Origin: Pseudomonas koreensis | Lineage (GTDB): Bacteria; Pseudomonadota; Gammaproteobacteria; Pseudomonadales; Pseudomonadaceae | Direction of reading: 5' to 3' | NCBI RefSeq assembly: GCF_012986595.1 | Contig: NZ_JAAQYM010000007.1 | Coordinates: forward strand, 1 to 64,000 | DNA: 64,000 bases | Part shown: positions 8,599-16,961 of the stretch, piece by piece | How positions within the stretch are numbered: position 1 is the first letter of the stretch | How the letters are laid out: each line of letters opens with the position of its first letter | Made by a program: the position numbers and the translations under genes | The notes under the pieces: generated by a model | What the model was told of the DNA's origin: nothing | The model's database searches: none | What the model saw: only the letters and a program-made list of their open reading frames with translations

Positions 8599-9380
8599 CA
8601 GCCTTGCTCCAGAATCAGGTGGTTTAACAGTGCTTCTTTAAGGTTTTTCGGCGCATCCGGGCGGCGCACGAAACGGCTGACTTTCAGCTTCAGGTTGTTC
8701 TCTGGCCAAGCGCTGTATATGTCCGGACGTTCTTCTTCGAGCCATTGCAGGAGATTGCCAATCAGTGTTGAAGGGTTTTCCTTGGTCAAACTGTCCAGCA
8801 ACGGCTTCGGCACTTCCCACCACGGCCAATCCCGCACCTTCGGCAGCACCCGTGTCCCAACCTCCAGCGTTTGCCCGTTAATCAGATACCGCTCAAACAC
8901 CGGCAGTACTTCCCCAGCCTTCTCCCCAAGCCCCTTCAAAATCGGGTAGATGTGCCGCCCATCCCAGAAGCGGAAAAACACCTCCGTCCCGTCAGGCATC
9001 TTCACCTGCGTCAGGCTACGCAGGTGCTCGAACACGTCGTTCGGTTCGGCGCGTGAGACGGCCAGCCAGCCCCAGTCGAGGGCGTCGGTTTCGGCGATCC
9101 AGGGCAGAAATGCCGAGTTCGGTTTGAGTTCGGTGACGTAGGGCATCACCGGTTGCCAGGTGGAGTAGGGCGTGCCGCCCCAGATCGGCAGGAGCTGGGC
9201 GGTGGGTTCGGTCAGGTACAGGGTTTTCAGCGCGTCGGCATCGCTCGCTGCGCTGATGATCAGATACAGGCGCTCGCCAGTTTGCAGCGGCTGTTGTGCC
9301 AGCCAGTCCTTGGGTGTCAGTCGATCAGATGGCACAGGCACCTGCCTTGCATTTTTCGCATTCTTCGCAGAACGGCGCAT
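8598..9380 (-). CDS. DUF4123 effector adaptor (Tap-like)
   Basis: This is a 260-residue protein of the DUF4123 family, the T6SS adaptors (Tap/TEC) that load an effector onto the VgrG encoded next to them. Family features are the GERLYLIISAASDADA start of the domain, the WGWLAVSRAEP stretch and the FRFWDGRHIYPIL motif. It sits between vgrG and rhs, overlapping vgrG by 56 bases if the ATG at 9380 is used. A GTG at 9335 (VPSDRLT) would shorten the overlap to 11 bases and is preceded by AAGG, so it may be the real start. By family knowledge it should pair the Rhs N terminus with the VgrG tip. Confidence 0.88.
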   Translation of the reverse strand: MRRSAKNAKNARQVPVPSDRLTPKDWLAQQPLQTGERLYLIISAASDADALKTLYLTEPTAQLLPIWGGTPYSTWQPVMPYVTELKPNSAFLPWIAETDALDWGWLAVSRAEPNDVFEHLRSLTQVKMPDGTEVFFRFWDGRHIYPILKGLGEKAGEVLPVFERYLINGQTLEVGTRVLPKVRDWPWWEVPKPLLDSLTKENPSTLIGNLLQWLEEERPDIYSAWPENNLKLKVSRFVRRPDAPKNLKEALLNHLILEQG

Positions 9381-11367
9381 TACGTTTGAGGGTGTTGATC
9401 TGGGCCGGGGTCAGGACCTGGCCGGCCTTGTCGGCGTCGGCCTGTTTCAGGATGCCTGGCATCAGCGGGGCGGCGCCGGTGCCGCTGCCGGGGCTGCCGC
9501 CGGAGTTCATGTTGATCACCGGGCCGCTCATGGTCACGCCGCCGGCGTCGATCTTGATGAAGCTGCCGCCACCGACCAGCGTCAGTTCGGCGCCGGCTTC
9601 CATCACGACTTTCATGCCGCTGCTCAGGTGGATTTCCTGGCCGGCGTCGATGAATTGGCCGGTGCCGATCTTGATGTGCTGGTTCACGCCCACGGTCAGG
9701 TGGTCGTTGGCGCGGGCCTCGACTTTGCGGTCGGCGTAGACGGTGTGGTGTTCTTCGGCCTTGAACTCGGTGTAGCTGTTCTGCTCGACGGTGTCGTGGC
9801 GTTCGTTGCCGACGCGGATTTTCTGGTCGTGCTCGATGTTTTCGTCCCAGTCGCGCTGGGCGTGCAGGTAGATCTGCTCCTGACCTTTTTTGTCTTCAAT
9901 GCGCAGTTCGTTGTAACCGCCGCCACCCATCGAGCTCAGGGTCTTGAAGGTGCTGCGGGTCTTGTTCGCCGGCAGCGCGTAGGGGACGGTGTTTTCCTTG
10001 TGGTACAGGCAGCCGCTGATCAGCGGTTGATCGGGGTCGCCTTCAAGGAAGGTGACCAGCACTTCCATGCCGATGCGCGGGATGGCGATGCCGCCGTACT
10101 GGGCGCCGGCCCAGGCGCTGGAGACACGCAGCCAGCAACTGGTCTTGTCGTCAGCCTGGCCTTCGCGGTCCCAGTGGAATTGCACTTTGACCCGGCCGTA
10201 CTGGTCGCAATGGATCTCTTCGCCTTTGGGGCCGGTCACCACGGCGCTCTGACTGCCGAGGATGCGCGGTTTCGGGTGGCGCAGCGGTGGACGGTTCGGC
10301 ACGTCCCACGGGGTCGCCTGAAAACGGTTGCGGTAGCCCTGATGGAAATCGTCTTTCAGCGCGGTGGTGTCGCTGGTCACCGATTCTTCCAGCACTTGCG
10401 GCTGCTTGCCTTCGTGCAGGACTTCGGTCAGCAGCCACAGGTCGTTCCACTTGGCCTTCGGGTGCTCGGTCAGGGCCAGGAAATGGCCGCTGACCAGCAG
10501 CGGCTGGTCGCTCTTGCCTTCGGCGAGCTGGAAGTCGCTGCGGTGGCGTTCGAGGGCGCGTTTGGCCAGGTGCTTGCCGCGCTCGCGGTCGATGAAACGG
10601 CCCGGGTAGTCGTAGTCTTCGAGGTCGGGCAGGGCGTCGCCACGGTTTTCGCTTTCCAGGGTCAGGCGCGGTTTTTCGAAGTCGTAGTCGCGGCGCGTGG
10701 TGCGGCTGGTGCGGGTTTCCAGGCGCAGGTCGAAGCGCTTGATCACCGGGTTGCTGGCGACCATGCCAGAGTCTTGCTGGTAGGCCACCGGCTTGAGTTT
10801 CGGGAACACCGTCTGGTCATCGCCGAACACCAGCTTGTGCGCCGTGGCGCTGTGCTGGAAGTGGTAGTGGATACCTTCTTCCTCGCACAGGCGCTGGATG
10901 AAATGCAGGTCCGATTCATCGTATTGCACGCAGTAGATGCGCTCGGGATAGATCGACCCGGTCTTGAATTCGTAGGCGTTGCTCTGGATGCCGTGCTCTT
11001 CGAGGACCATGCCGATGATTTTCGGCACCGTGAGGTTCTGGAAGATGCGTTGGTTGACGCGGTGTGCCAGGTACGACAATTGCGGGCGCAGGGTCACCGA
11101 ATAACGGGTCAGGCGTTTGCCCGAGTCACCTTGCGCGGCGCGATAGATCTGGCCGTGGATGCCGCTGCCATCGGGCGACAGCTGCAGGAAGGCCGGTTTG
11201 TGCAGCAGGGTTTCGAGGTCCAGCGACGGCTGCTCACTGACCAGCTCCACCTCAAACACAAAAGGCTGGCTGATGGCTTCCCGGCCGGTCAGGGTGAATA
11301 CCTGAAAATCGGCGGAGAGCCCTTCGATGGTCAGGGCAAAGTGGGTTTCATTGGCCGGCGCGAACAT
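9325..11367 (-). CDS. vgrG: T6SS spike protein VgrG
   Basis: This 680-residue VgrG forms the trimeric puncturing tip of the T6SS tube. The N-terminal gp27-like part (FALTIEGLSADFQVFTLTGRE, YDESDLHFIQRLCEEEGIHY) is followed by the gp5 OB-fold region (DQYGRVKVQFHWDREG, SCWLRVSSAWAG) and a C-terminal beta-helix/DUF2345-like repeat region. The extreme C terminus is cysteine-rich (CEECEKCKAGACAI), which may be where the adaptor or effector docks. It is downstream of hcp across a hairpin and upstream of the adaptor and Rhs effector. No T6SS sheath or baseplate genes are in the window, so this is an auxiliary hcp-vgrG cluster. Confidence 0.95.
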   Translation of the reverse strand: MFAPANETHFALTIEGLSADFQVFTLTGREAISQPFVFEVELVSEQPSLDLETLLHKPAFLQLSPDGSGIHGQIYRAAQGDSGKRLTRYSVTLRPQLSYLAHRVNQRIFQNLTVPKIIGMVLEEHGIQSNAYEFKTGSIYPERIYCVQYDESDLHFIQRLCEEEGIHYHFQHSATAHKLVFGDDQTVFPKLKPVAYQQDSGMVASNPVIKRFDLRLETRTSRTTRRDYDFEKPRLTLESENRGDALPDLEDYDYPGRFIDRERGKHLAKRALERHRSDFQLAEGKSDQPLLVSGHFLALTEHPKAKWNDLWLLTEVLHEGKQPQVLEESVTSDTTALKDDFHQGYRNRFQATPWDVPNRPPLRHPKPRILGSQSAVVTGPKGEEIHCDQYGRVKVQFHWDREGQADDKTSCWLRVSSAWAGAQYGGIAIPRIGMEVLVTFLEGDPDQPLISGCLYHKENTVPYALPANKTRSTFKTLSSMGGGGYNELRIEDKKGQEQIYLHAQRDWDENIEHDQKIRVGNERHDTVEQNSYTEFKAEEHHTVYADRKVEARANDHLTVGVNQHIKIGTGQFIDAGQEIHLSSGMKVVMEAGAELTLVGGGSFIKIDAGGVTMSGPVINMNSGGSPGSGTGAAPLMPGILKQADADKAGQVLTPAQINTLKRNAPFCEECEKCKAGACAI

Positions 11368-11453
11368 CCCTTGTTCCTCGTGCTGTACAGCGGCGTTCGT
11401 CGACTACCGCCAGGCGGATCAACGCACGCGAAATTCTGGAGGGGCGTAAACAA

Positions 11454-11478
11454 CATCGACCAGCAGGGCTGGTCGATG
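11454..11478 (-). terminator. hairpin between hcp and vgrG
   Basis: A perfect 11-bp stem (CATCGACCAGC / GCTGGTCGATG) with a 3-base loop lies 21 bases past the hcp stop and is followed on the minus strand by TTGTTT. It is either a partial terminator or an mRNA-stabilising structure, which would let the abundant tube protein Hcp be made in excess over VgrG and the effector. Confidence 0.7.
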
Positions 11479-11498
11479 CTTGTAACGATCAGCCGTAA

Positions 11499-12014
11499 TT
11501 AAACGACTGGAGCACGCCAGTCATCGGAACCCGAAGTACCGGATACTTCGTGGGTCCAGGTGATTTTGCGGTAGGTGAACTGCACTTCCTCCAGGTGGGT
11601 GAAGTGCGAGTTGCCTGGATCCTGGCAGTTGTGCATTTTGTTGTTGATGGCGACGATGATCGCGTCTTCCAGTTTGGTGGTGTAGTAGTGCTCTTGAGTA
11701 CCTTGAGCAGAAGTACGGTACCACTGGATAACGATTTCGCTCATGCGCTCGCCGGAGGTCAGAGCGGCTTGCAGCAGAGGCGAAGCCTTGTCGTAGACCT
11801 TGGTGATGATCACTGGCTTGTGAACGCGCTGACCGGTTGGCTGACCGGATTGTGGGTCACGCGGGATGATCACGTCGTGGCTGAAAGCCTGAACCATGAC
11901 CTGGTCTTCGTGGCCTTCCTGGTAGGTGTTGCCAACGGAGTCGGCGGTGAAGGCGCCGGCAGTGATCAGGCCTTGTTTTTCGCCGGTAACCGACATGTAC
12001 GCTGGTGTTGCCAT
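11499..12014 (-). CDS. hcp: T6SS tube protein Hcp
   Basis: This 171-residue Hcp-family protein polymerises as hexameric rings into the T6SS inner tube. The MATPAYMSVTGEKQG start, the QVMVQAFSHDVIIPRD segment and the C-terminal beta strands (EEVQFTYRKITWTHE) are typical. A strong AAGGAG ribosome site lies 9 bases before the ATG. It is the first gene of the leftward hcp-vgrG-adaptor-rhs-immunity unit, and its upstream region has repeated palindromes. Confidence 0.96.
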   Translation of the reverse strand: MATPAYMSVTGEKQGLITAGAFTADSVGNTYQEGHEDQVMVQAFSHDVIIPRDPQSGQPTGQRVHKPVIITKVYDKASPLLQAALTSGERMSEIVIQWYRTSAQGTQEHYYTTKLEDAIIVAINNKMHNCQDPGNSHFTHLEEVQFTYRKITWTHEVSGTSGSDDWRAPVV

Positions 12015-12183
12015 GGGGTGCTCTCCTTGCGGATAAATTTAGGGTGCCCGGGAGGCGGAATCGCCCGGTGGGTGCCTGACTGTTATCAAGGAGCGTGCCA
12101 GGTTTGTTGAAGGTCCCGGGAGCCGGGGGTGGAACGGCTCTGGACTGCGGTTGGGACGAAGTTTTCTGCGCAATCGAGGTCGA

Positions 12184-12308
12184 AAGTGCGCAACTTCTTG
12201 CGCAGTACTGCGCAAAAAGTTGCGCACTTGGCTGCGAGCCACGCCAATCAAGGCCTGTAGCGTGATAGGCGGTCGTTTTCGCCGAACAAGTGCGCAAGAA
12301 GTTGCGCA
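12184..12308. promoter_or_regulatory. three TGCGCAA-type palindromes upstream of hcp
   Basis: Three 18-bp palindromes of the form TGCGCAA-N4-TTGCGCA type lie at 12187-12204, 12209-12226 and 12291-12308. The first and third are the same 18-mer in opposite orientation. The first two form one 46-bp near-perfect dyad (12184-12229) and are spaced 22 bp centre to centre, two DNA turns. The sites lie 170 to 295 bases upstream of hcp and 114 to 235 bases upstream of the rightward gene at 12422. I read them as an operator array for an unidentified regulator. The remaining intergenic DNA (12015-12183) shows nothing I recognise. Confidence 0.5.
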
Positions 12309-12421
12309 GTAAGGCCAAGTGCCAGTGTCGAGCGGTTGAAACGATCCGGCTGCATCGAAGGTCAATCACTCACGAGCGCGCCGAAGGCGTACGAACATTC
12401 CCCACATCGAGTGAGAGCGAC

Positions 12422-13099
12422 ATGAAAATCCTGATGGTTTTAACGTCCCACGATCAATTGGGTGATACCGGCAAGCAAACCGGTTTCTGGCTGGAAGAAT
12501 TCGCCGCGCCGTATTACGTGTTCAAGGACGCCGGCGCGCAACTGACGCTGGCCTCGCCCAAGGGCGGCCAGCCACCGCTGGACCCCAAGAGTGACGAACC
12601 TGACGCACAGACCGCCGCGACCGAGCGCTTCCGCAAGGATTCTGCCGCCCAGTCGGCGCTGTCCTCCACGGTTAAGCTGGACATGGTGAAGGCTGCGGAC
12701 TTCGATGCCGTGTTCTATCCCGGTGGGCACGGCCCGCTGTGGGACCTGGCTGAAGACCGGCATTCCATTGCGCTGATCGAAGCGTTTTATAACAGCGGCA
12801 AGCCAGTGGCTGCGGTGTGCCATGCGCCTGGCGTGTTGCGCCATGCCAAGGGCGCGGACGGTCAGCCGCTGGTCAACGGTAAGCAGGTGACCGGTTTCAG
12901 CAACAGTGAAGAGGAAGCGGTAGGGCTGACCAACGTGGTGCCGTTTCTGGTGGAGGATGAGCTCAAGGCCAAGGGCGGGGTTTTCTCCAAAGGCGCGGAC
13001 TGGTCGAGCTACACCCGTGAGGACGGGTTGCTGCTGACGGGGCAGAATCCGGCGTCGTCGGAAGAGACGGCGTTCGCCTTGTTGTCGCGACTGCGCTGA
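12422..13099 (+). CDS. DJ-1/PfpI family protein, Hsp31-like glyoxalase III candidate
   Basis: This is a 225-residue type-1 glutamine-amidotransferase-fold protein. The nucleophile elbow AAVCHAPGVL contains the catalytic Cys followed by His, and the upstream FYPGGHGPLWDL motif supplies the usual Gly-Gly-His turn. Close relatives (Hsp31, HchA-like and yeast-type glyoxalase III) convert methylglyoxal to lactate without cofactor or act as protein deglycases/chaperones. The start is the ATG at 12422; longer frames upstream run through the palindrome region and look non-coding. It is transcribed away from hcp, and the link to T6SS is only positional. Confidence 0.85.
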   Translation: MKILMVLTSHDQLGDTGKQTGFWLEEFAAPYYVFKDAGAQLTLASPKGGQPPLDPKSDEPDAQTAATERFRKDSAAQSALSSTVKLDMVKAADFDAVFYPGGHGPLWDLAEDRHSIALIEAFYNSGKPVAAVCHAPGVLRHAKGADGQPLVNGKQVTGFSNSEEEAVGLTNVVPFLVEDELKAKGGVFSKGADWSSYTREDGLLLTGQNPASSEETAFALLSRLR

Positions 13100-13116
13100 T
13101 AGCCGCACTTGATTCT

Positions 13117-13206
13117 GTGGCGAGGGAGCTTGCTCCCGCTGGAGTGCGCAGCGCTCCCAAAACAAGGGCCGCTTCGCAGCCCAGCGGGAGCAAGCTCCCT
13201 CGCCAC
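13117..13206. repeat. REP pair (GTGGCGAGGGAGCTTGCTCC class)
   Basis: Two inverted copies of a REP with core GAGGGAGCTTGCTCCCGC flank a central spacer, between the convergent ends of the DJ-1 gene and hglS. It may also stop transcription from both sides. Confidence 0.85.
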
Positions 13207-13208
13207 GG

Positions 13209-14597
13209 TCAGCTCAGTTTCAACCGCAATGCTTGGGCGCATTCTTCAATCGAACGCCGCTGCGTCTCGGCATACAATCCCAACTCATCAATAGTCGAAC
13301 GCCCCAGCGCCTGTTCGAACGCCTGACGGTTCGAGTGTTCGCCGTAGTGCGTTTGCGCTGCGTCCCCAAGGTTCGACTGAAAAATCCCCGCGGCACTGAC
13401 CGGCAGGAAATCTTCGTACACCAATGGTTCGGCTTTCACATGACCGTCGCGGAGCAGATCCTCCAGCGATGCTGACGTGAGGCTACCCACGGCCAAGCCT
13501 TTTTCCGTAGGGAAGTAGCGAAAGTACGCCAGCTCCTGCTCACGCATGCCGTCGACGCTGTCAGGAAATTCGCCAAAGTGCCGGGTCATCAGTGCGTTGT
13601 AGCGAGCGGCATTGCCTTCGTTGGGGAAGTCACCCAGTTCATCGCGCGCGGCATTCAGCAGGCGGTCATACAGCGCCCTGCCTTTGGGCGTCAGCGCCGC
13701 ACCGCGTTGTTCGATCTCGCCGAAACGCGCGCTGTGGCTGCCGTGGGTGTCGTGCTGGTCGGTGAAGGCGATCGGCTCGTCCAGCGCCTTGAAACTGGTC
13801 TGGCGCAGCAGGATCGGGCATTGCCGGCGCGGCGGGCCTTCGATCACCGCTTTCGGGGTGATGCCGTGCACCGGCATTTGCGCCTGGACGATGTCGATGT
13901 CCAGCGTGCGCGGGGTCAGGTGATTGATGTGCGGGCCTTTGAACGCCACCACGTCAGCGATCAAACGGTGTTGGGCGCTGAGTGTCTGGTACTGCGTGGC
14001 GGTGACAGTCGCGCTGTGATGCCAGCGAAAGGTCTCCAGTGCCTGCAGGACAAATTCCGCCGCCTCACGCTCATTCAAACCACCGGCCGCTTCGGCTTGC
14101 TCGATCAGCTTCAGCGCCTGCGGGGTAAAGATCGCACGCTGGTTCAGCACCGCTTCGGCAAAGGCGCGCAACTCGGGATCTTCGATCAACTCCAGCCTTA
14201 GCAACGAGGTGAATACCCGAAACGGGCTGACCTGCAGCGCCGCTTCATGCACCGCGCGAAATGCCGTGGAGTGCACCGGCACGCCCGCCGGGGTCAGGTC
14301 GTAATAACCCACCGGTTGCATGCCCATCACTGCGAACAGGCGGGCGAGGGTCGCCAACTCTGTGCCGGTGCCGACGCGGATGGCGCCGTGGCGCTCCATG
14401 TCCAGGCGCTCGATCTCGCCGGTGCTGTGCAGTTGTCGGGCGATGTGCGGTTCGCGGGCCAGCACCTCGCGGTTGGTCTGTTCCACCAGTTCCATCAGCG
14501 CGCCGTACAACGGCACTTCTTCGCGGTACATGTCGGACATCGCTTTGGAGAAGCGTTGGCGGATCAGGTCAGGGCTGACGAAAGGCTGCACGGTCAT
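13209..14597 (-). CDS. hglS: 2-oxoadipate dioxygenase/decarboxylase
   Basis: This is a DUF1338-family Fe(II) enzyme that converts 2-oxoadipate to D-2-hydroxyglutarate plus CO2 in D-lysine/2-aminoadipate catabolism. With the ATG at 14597 the protein has 462 residues, and the residues I remember as metal ligands in P. putida HglS fall at exactly the same numbers: H70 (ERHGAIR), H226 (INHLTPR) and E294 (FGEIEQR). The substrate arginine R74 is also present. The frame is open 69 bases further upstream, but the AGGA ribosome site and this numbering fix the start. It follows glcF on the same strand after 88 bases, an unexpected neighbour because the P. putida gene lies by lysine-catabolism genes. 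Confidence 0.85.
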   Translation of the reverse strand: MTVQPFVSPDLIRQRFSKAMSDMYREEVPLYGALMELVEQTNREVLAREPHIARQLHSTGEIERLDMERHGAIRVGTGTELATLARLFAVMGMQPVGYYDLTPAGVPVHSTAFRAVHEAALQVSPFRVFTSLLRLELIEDPELRAFAEAVLNQRAIFTPQALKLIEQAEAAGGLNEREAAEFVLQALETFRWHHSATVTATQYQTLSAQHRLIADVVAFKGPHINHLTPRTLDIDIVQAQMPVHGITPKAVIEGPPRRQCPILLRQTSFKALDEPIAFTDQHDTHGSHSARFGEIEQRGAALTPKGRALYDRLLNAARDELGDFPNEGNAARYNALMTRHFGEFPDSVDGMREQELAYFRYFPTEKGLAVGSLTSASLEDLLRDGHVKAEPLVYEDFLPVSAAGIFQSNLGDAAQTHYGEHSNRQAFEQALGRSTIDELGLYAETQRRSIEECAQALRLKLS

Positions 14598-14685
14598 GAA
14601 AAAAATTCCTGCCACGGTCACGTAAAGGATGGAGGAAAAGATCGCAGCCTTCGCCGGCGGCGGCAAACGAAGAATCCTACGAACT

Positions 14686-15906
14686 TCATTCTGCCAACGA
14701 CTGATCCACCAGTTCGATCCAGTGCATCACCTGCGTGCGTCCGGCGCCAGCCAGATGATTCTGGCAACCGATGTTGGAGGTGACAATCAGCTCCGGGCGC
14801 CCGCTTTCCAATGCGTTGAGGCGGTTGTCGCGCAGTTGCCGGGCGAGGGCCGGTTGCGTCAGCGAATAGGTGCCGGCCGAACCACAACACAGATGGCCGT
14901 CCGGCACTGGGGTGAGATTAAACCCGAGACGGGTCAGCACGGCTTCCACCGCGCCGCCGAGTTTCAACGCGTGTTGCAAGGTGCAGGGGCAGTGCACGGC
15001 GATCCGTCGTTGGGTCGCGGCGCACACCTGTTCCAGCGGTTCCTGCGCGAGGAGCTGCACCAGGTCCAGCGTCCGCTCGCTGATCTGCCGCGCCTTGGCG
15101 GCGTAGCGCGGATCCTGCGCGAGCAAATGCCCATAATCCTTGATGAACGCGCCGCAACCACTGGCCGTCTGCACGATGGCTTGTGCGCCGTTTTCCAGGT
15201 GTGGCCACCAGGCGTCGATGTTCTGCCGGGCGCGGTCGAGGCCCTTGGCCTGGGCGTCGAGGTGGTAATCCAGCGCACCACAGCAACCGGCCTCGGCCAC
15301 CGGGGTGACGCTGATCCCCAGCCGATCGAGCACCCGCGCCGTCGCGTCGTTGGTGTTTGGCGACAGGCCCGGCTGTACGCAACCTTCAAGCAGCAACACC
15401 CGACGCGCATGGCGTGGCGCAGGGCGCGAGCCGGATACCGGCGCGCGTTGCGGCAATTTGCTTTCGAGGATTTGCGGTAACAGCGGCCGGAACGTCGTGC
15501 CGACCCGCAGCAAGCCCTTGAATACTCCGGGATTCGGCGCCAGTGCGCGCAAGCCCTCGCGCAACAGACGTTGAGCGGCGGGGCGCGGCACGGCCTTGTC
15601 GACCACTGCCCGGCCGATGTCGAGCAGGTTGTGATAGTCGACGCCGGAGGGGCAGGTGGTTTCGCAGTTGCGGCAGGACAGGCAGCGATCCAGATGCAGT
15701 TGTGTCTGCTCGGTGGCCGGTGCGCCTTCGAGGACTTGCTTGATCAGGTAGATGCGCCCGCGCGGGCCGTCGAGTTCATCGCCGAGCAATTGATAGGTCG
15801 GGCAGGTCGCGTTGCAGAACCCGCAATGCACGCAGGTTCGCAGAATTTTTTCCGCCTCGGCAGCACGCGGCAGTTGTCTGGCTTGTTCGCTGAGGGTGGT
15901 TTGCAT
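14686..15906 (-). CDS. glcF: glycolate oxidase iron-sulfur subunit
   Basis: This 406-residue electron-transfer subunit has two 4Fe-4S motifs (CVHCGFCNATCP at about 25 and CLSCRNCETTCP at about 75), followed by two cysteine-rich CCG domains (EAGCCGALDYH and HLCCGSAGTYS). It passes electrons from the flavin subunits to the quinone pool at the membrane during glycolate oxidation to glyoxylate. The start lies 2 bases after the glcE stop, within the glcDEF operon. Confidence 0.95.
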   Translation of the reverse strand: MQTTLSEQARQLPRAAEAEKILRTCVHCGFCNATCPTYQLLGDELDGPRGRIYLIKQVLEGAPATEQTQLHLDRCLSCRNCETTCPSGVDYHNLLDIGRAVVDKAVPRPAAQRLLREGLRALAPNPGVFKGLLRVGTTFRPLLPQILESKLPQRAPVSGSRPAPRHARRVLLLEGCVQPGLSPNTNDATARVLDRLGISVTPVAEAGCCGALDYHLDAQAKGLDRARQNIDAWWPHLENGAQAIVQTASGCGAFIKDYGHLLAQDPRYAAKARQISERTLDLVQLLAQEPLEQVCAATQRRIAVHCPCTLQHALKLGGAVEAVLTRLGFNLTPVPDGHLCCGSAGTYSLTQPALARQLRDNRLNALESGRPELIVTSNIGCQNHLAGAGRTQVMHWIELVDQSLAE

Positions 15907-15908
15907 GG

Positions 15909-16961
15909 CTAGAACTCCGCGTACATCCGGCCGGGGTTGAACAGCCCTTGCGGGTCGAGTTGCGCCTTGAGTTGCCGGTGATAGCGCAGCAATGCCGGGG
16001 CCAGCGGCTGGAACGGTGTGTCGCTGGCGCCATGGGTGAAGCAGGTGGCGTGGCCGCCGAGTTCCTGGGCGAGCATCTGAATCTGCGCATGATCGGATTT
16101 CAGCCAGCGTTGCGCGCCGGCCCAGTCGATCAACTGCTGGCCGGGCCAGTCCTGCGGCCCGAGATTATTCGGCAGCGACAGGCGCCACAGCGGCAGGCCT
16201 TCGTCAAAAAATGCCAGGCGGTGTTCGTTCAAATCGCGCCAGAACACCGAGTCCAGCGGTTCGCCGCCGAGCCGTTGATGGGCGGCAGTCACCGAGCCTT
16301 CGCCGCCTTCCAGGCGCAGGAACAGGCTATGCCCGTCATGACAGGCGCCGCTGATCGGCAAGGGTTGCTGGCCCCATTCGGCCAGTCGGGTCAGTGCTCG
16401 GGCGCAATCGAGGTCGAGGCGAATGCTCAGGCACTGACGCGGTTTTGGCAGGACTTTCAGCGAGACTTCAGTGAGCACGCCGAGGCAGCCGAAACTGCCG
16501 GTCAACAGGCGCGACAGGTCGTAGCCGGCAACGTTCTTCATCACTTCGCCGCCGAAACGCAGGTGCTGGCCGAGGCCGGTGATCACCCGGGTGCCGAGGA
16601 CGAAATCGCGCACCGAGCCAGACCATGGCCGCCGTGGCCCGGACAGTCCGCTAGCGATCATCCCGCCGACGGTTGCGCTGTCGTCAAAGGCCGGCGGCTC
16701 GCACGGCAGCATCTGCCCGGCCGCGTCGAGGACGTCCAGCAACTCGCGCAACGGCGTACCGGCGCGCACGCTGACCACCAGCTCCGTCGGTTCGTAGCGC
16801 ACGATGCCGCGGTGCACGCGGGTGTCGAGCACTTCACCGGCCACTTCGCGGCCGAGAAACGCCTTGCTGTTGCCGCCCTGGATTTTCAGCGGCGTGGCGT
16901 TGGCCAGCGCCTCGTTGACCTGATCGAGCAGGGTGCTGCTGGCGTCGACGTCGGCCATCAA
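15909..16961 (-). CDS. glcE: glycolate oxidase FAD-binding subunit
   Basis: This 350-residue FAD-binding-type-4 protein is the second flavoprotein of the glycolate oxidase complex. The FAD-binding stretch ATVGGMIASGLSGPRRPW and the later GEVMKNVAGYDLSRLL are typical of GlcE. The start overlaps the glcD stop by 4 bases (ATGA), indicating coupled translation. Confidence 0.95.
   Translation of the reverse strand: MMADVDASSTLLDQVNEALANATPLKIQGGNSKAFLGREVAGEVLDTRVHRGIVRYEPTELVVSVRAGTPLRELLDVLDAAGQMLPCEPPAFDDSATVGGMIASGLSGPRRPWSGSVRDFVLGTRVITGLGQHLRFGGEVMKNVAGYDLSRLLTGSFGCLGVLTEVSLKVLPKPRQCLSIRLDLDCARALTRLAEWGQQPLPISGACHDGHSLFLRLEGGEGSVTAAHQRLGGEPLDSVFWRDLNEHRLAFFDEGLPLWRLSLPNNLGPQDWPGQQLIDWAGAQRWLKSDHAQIQMLAQELGGHATCFTHGASDTPFQPLAPALLRYHRQLKAQLDPQGLFNPGRMYAEF

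Noticed and set aside
9172..11502. 776-codon open frame on the plus strand across vgrG
   Set aside because: It is antisense to a clear VgrG, its translation is a biased Val/Ala/Gly/Gln-rich string without domains, and long antisense frames are expected in GC-rich genes.
12039..12365. Minus-strand frames in the hcp upstream region
   Set aside because: They pass through the palindrome array, lack a ribosome site and show no family resemblance, so they are probably non-coding.
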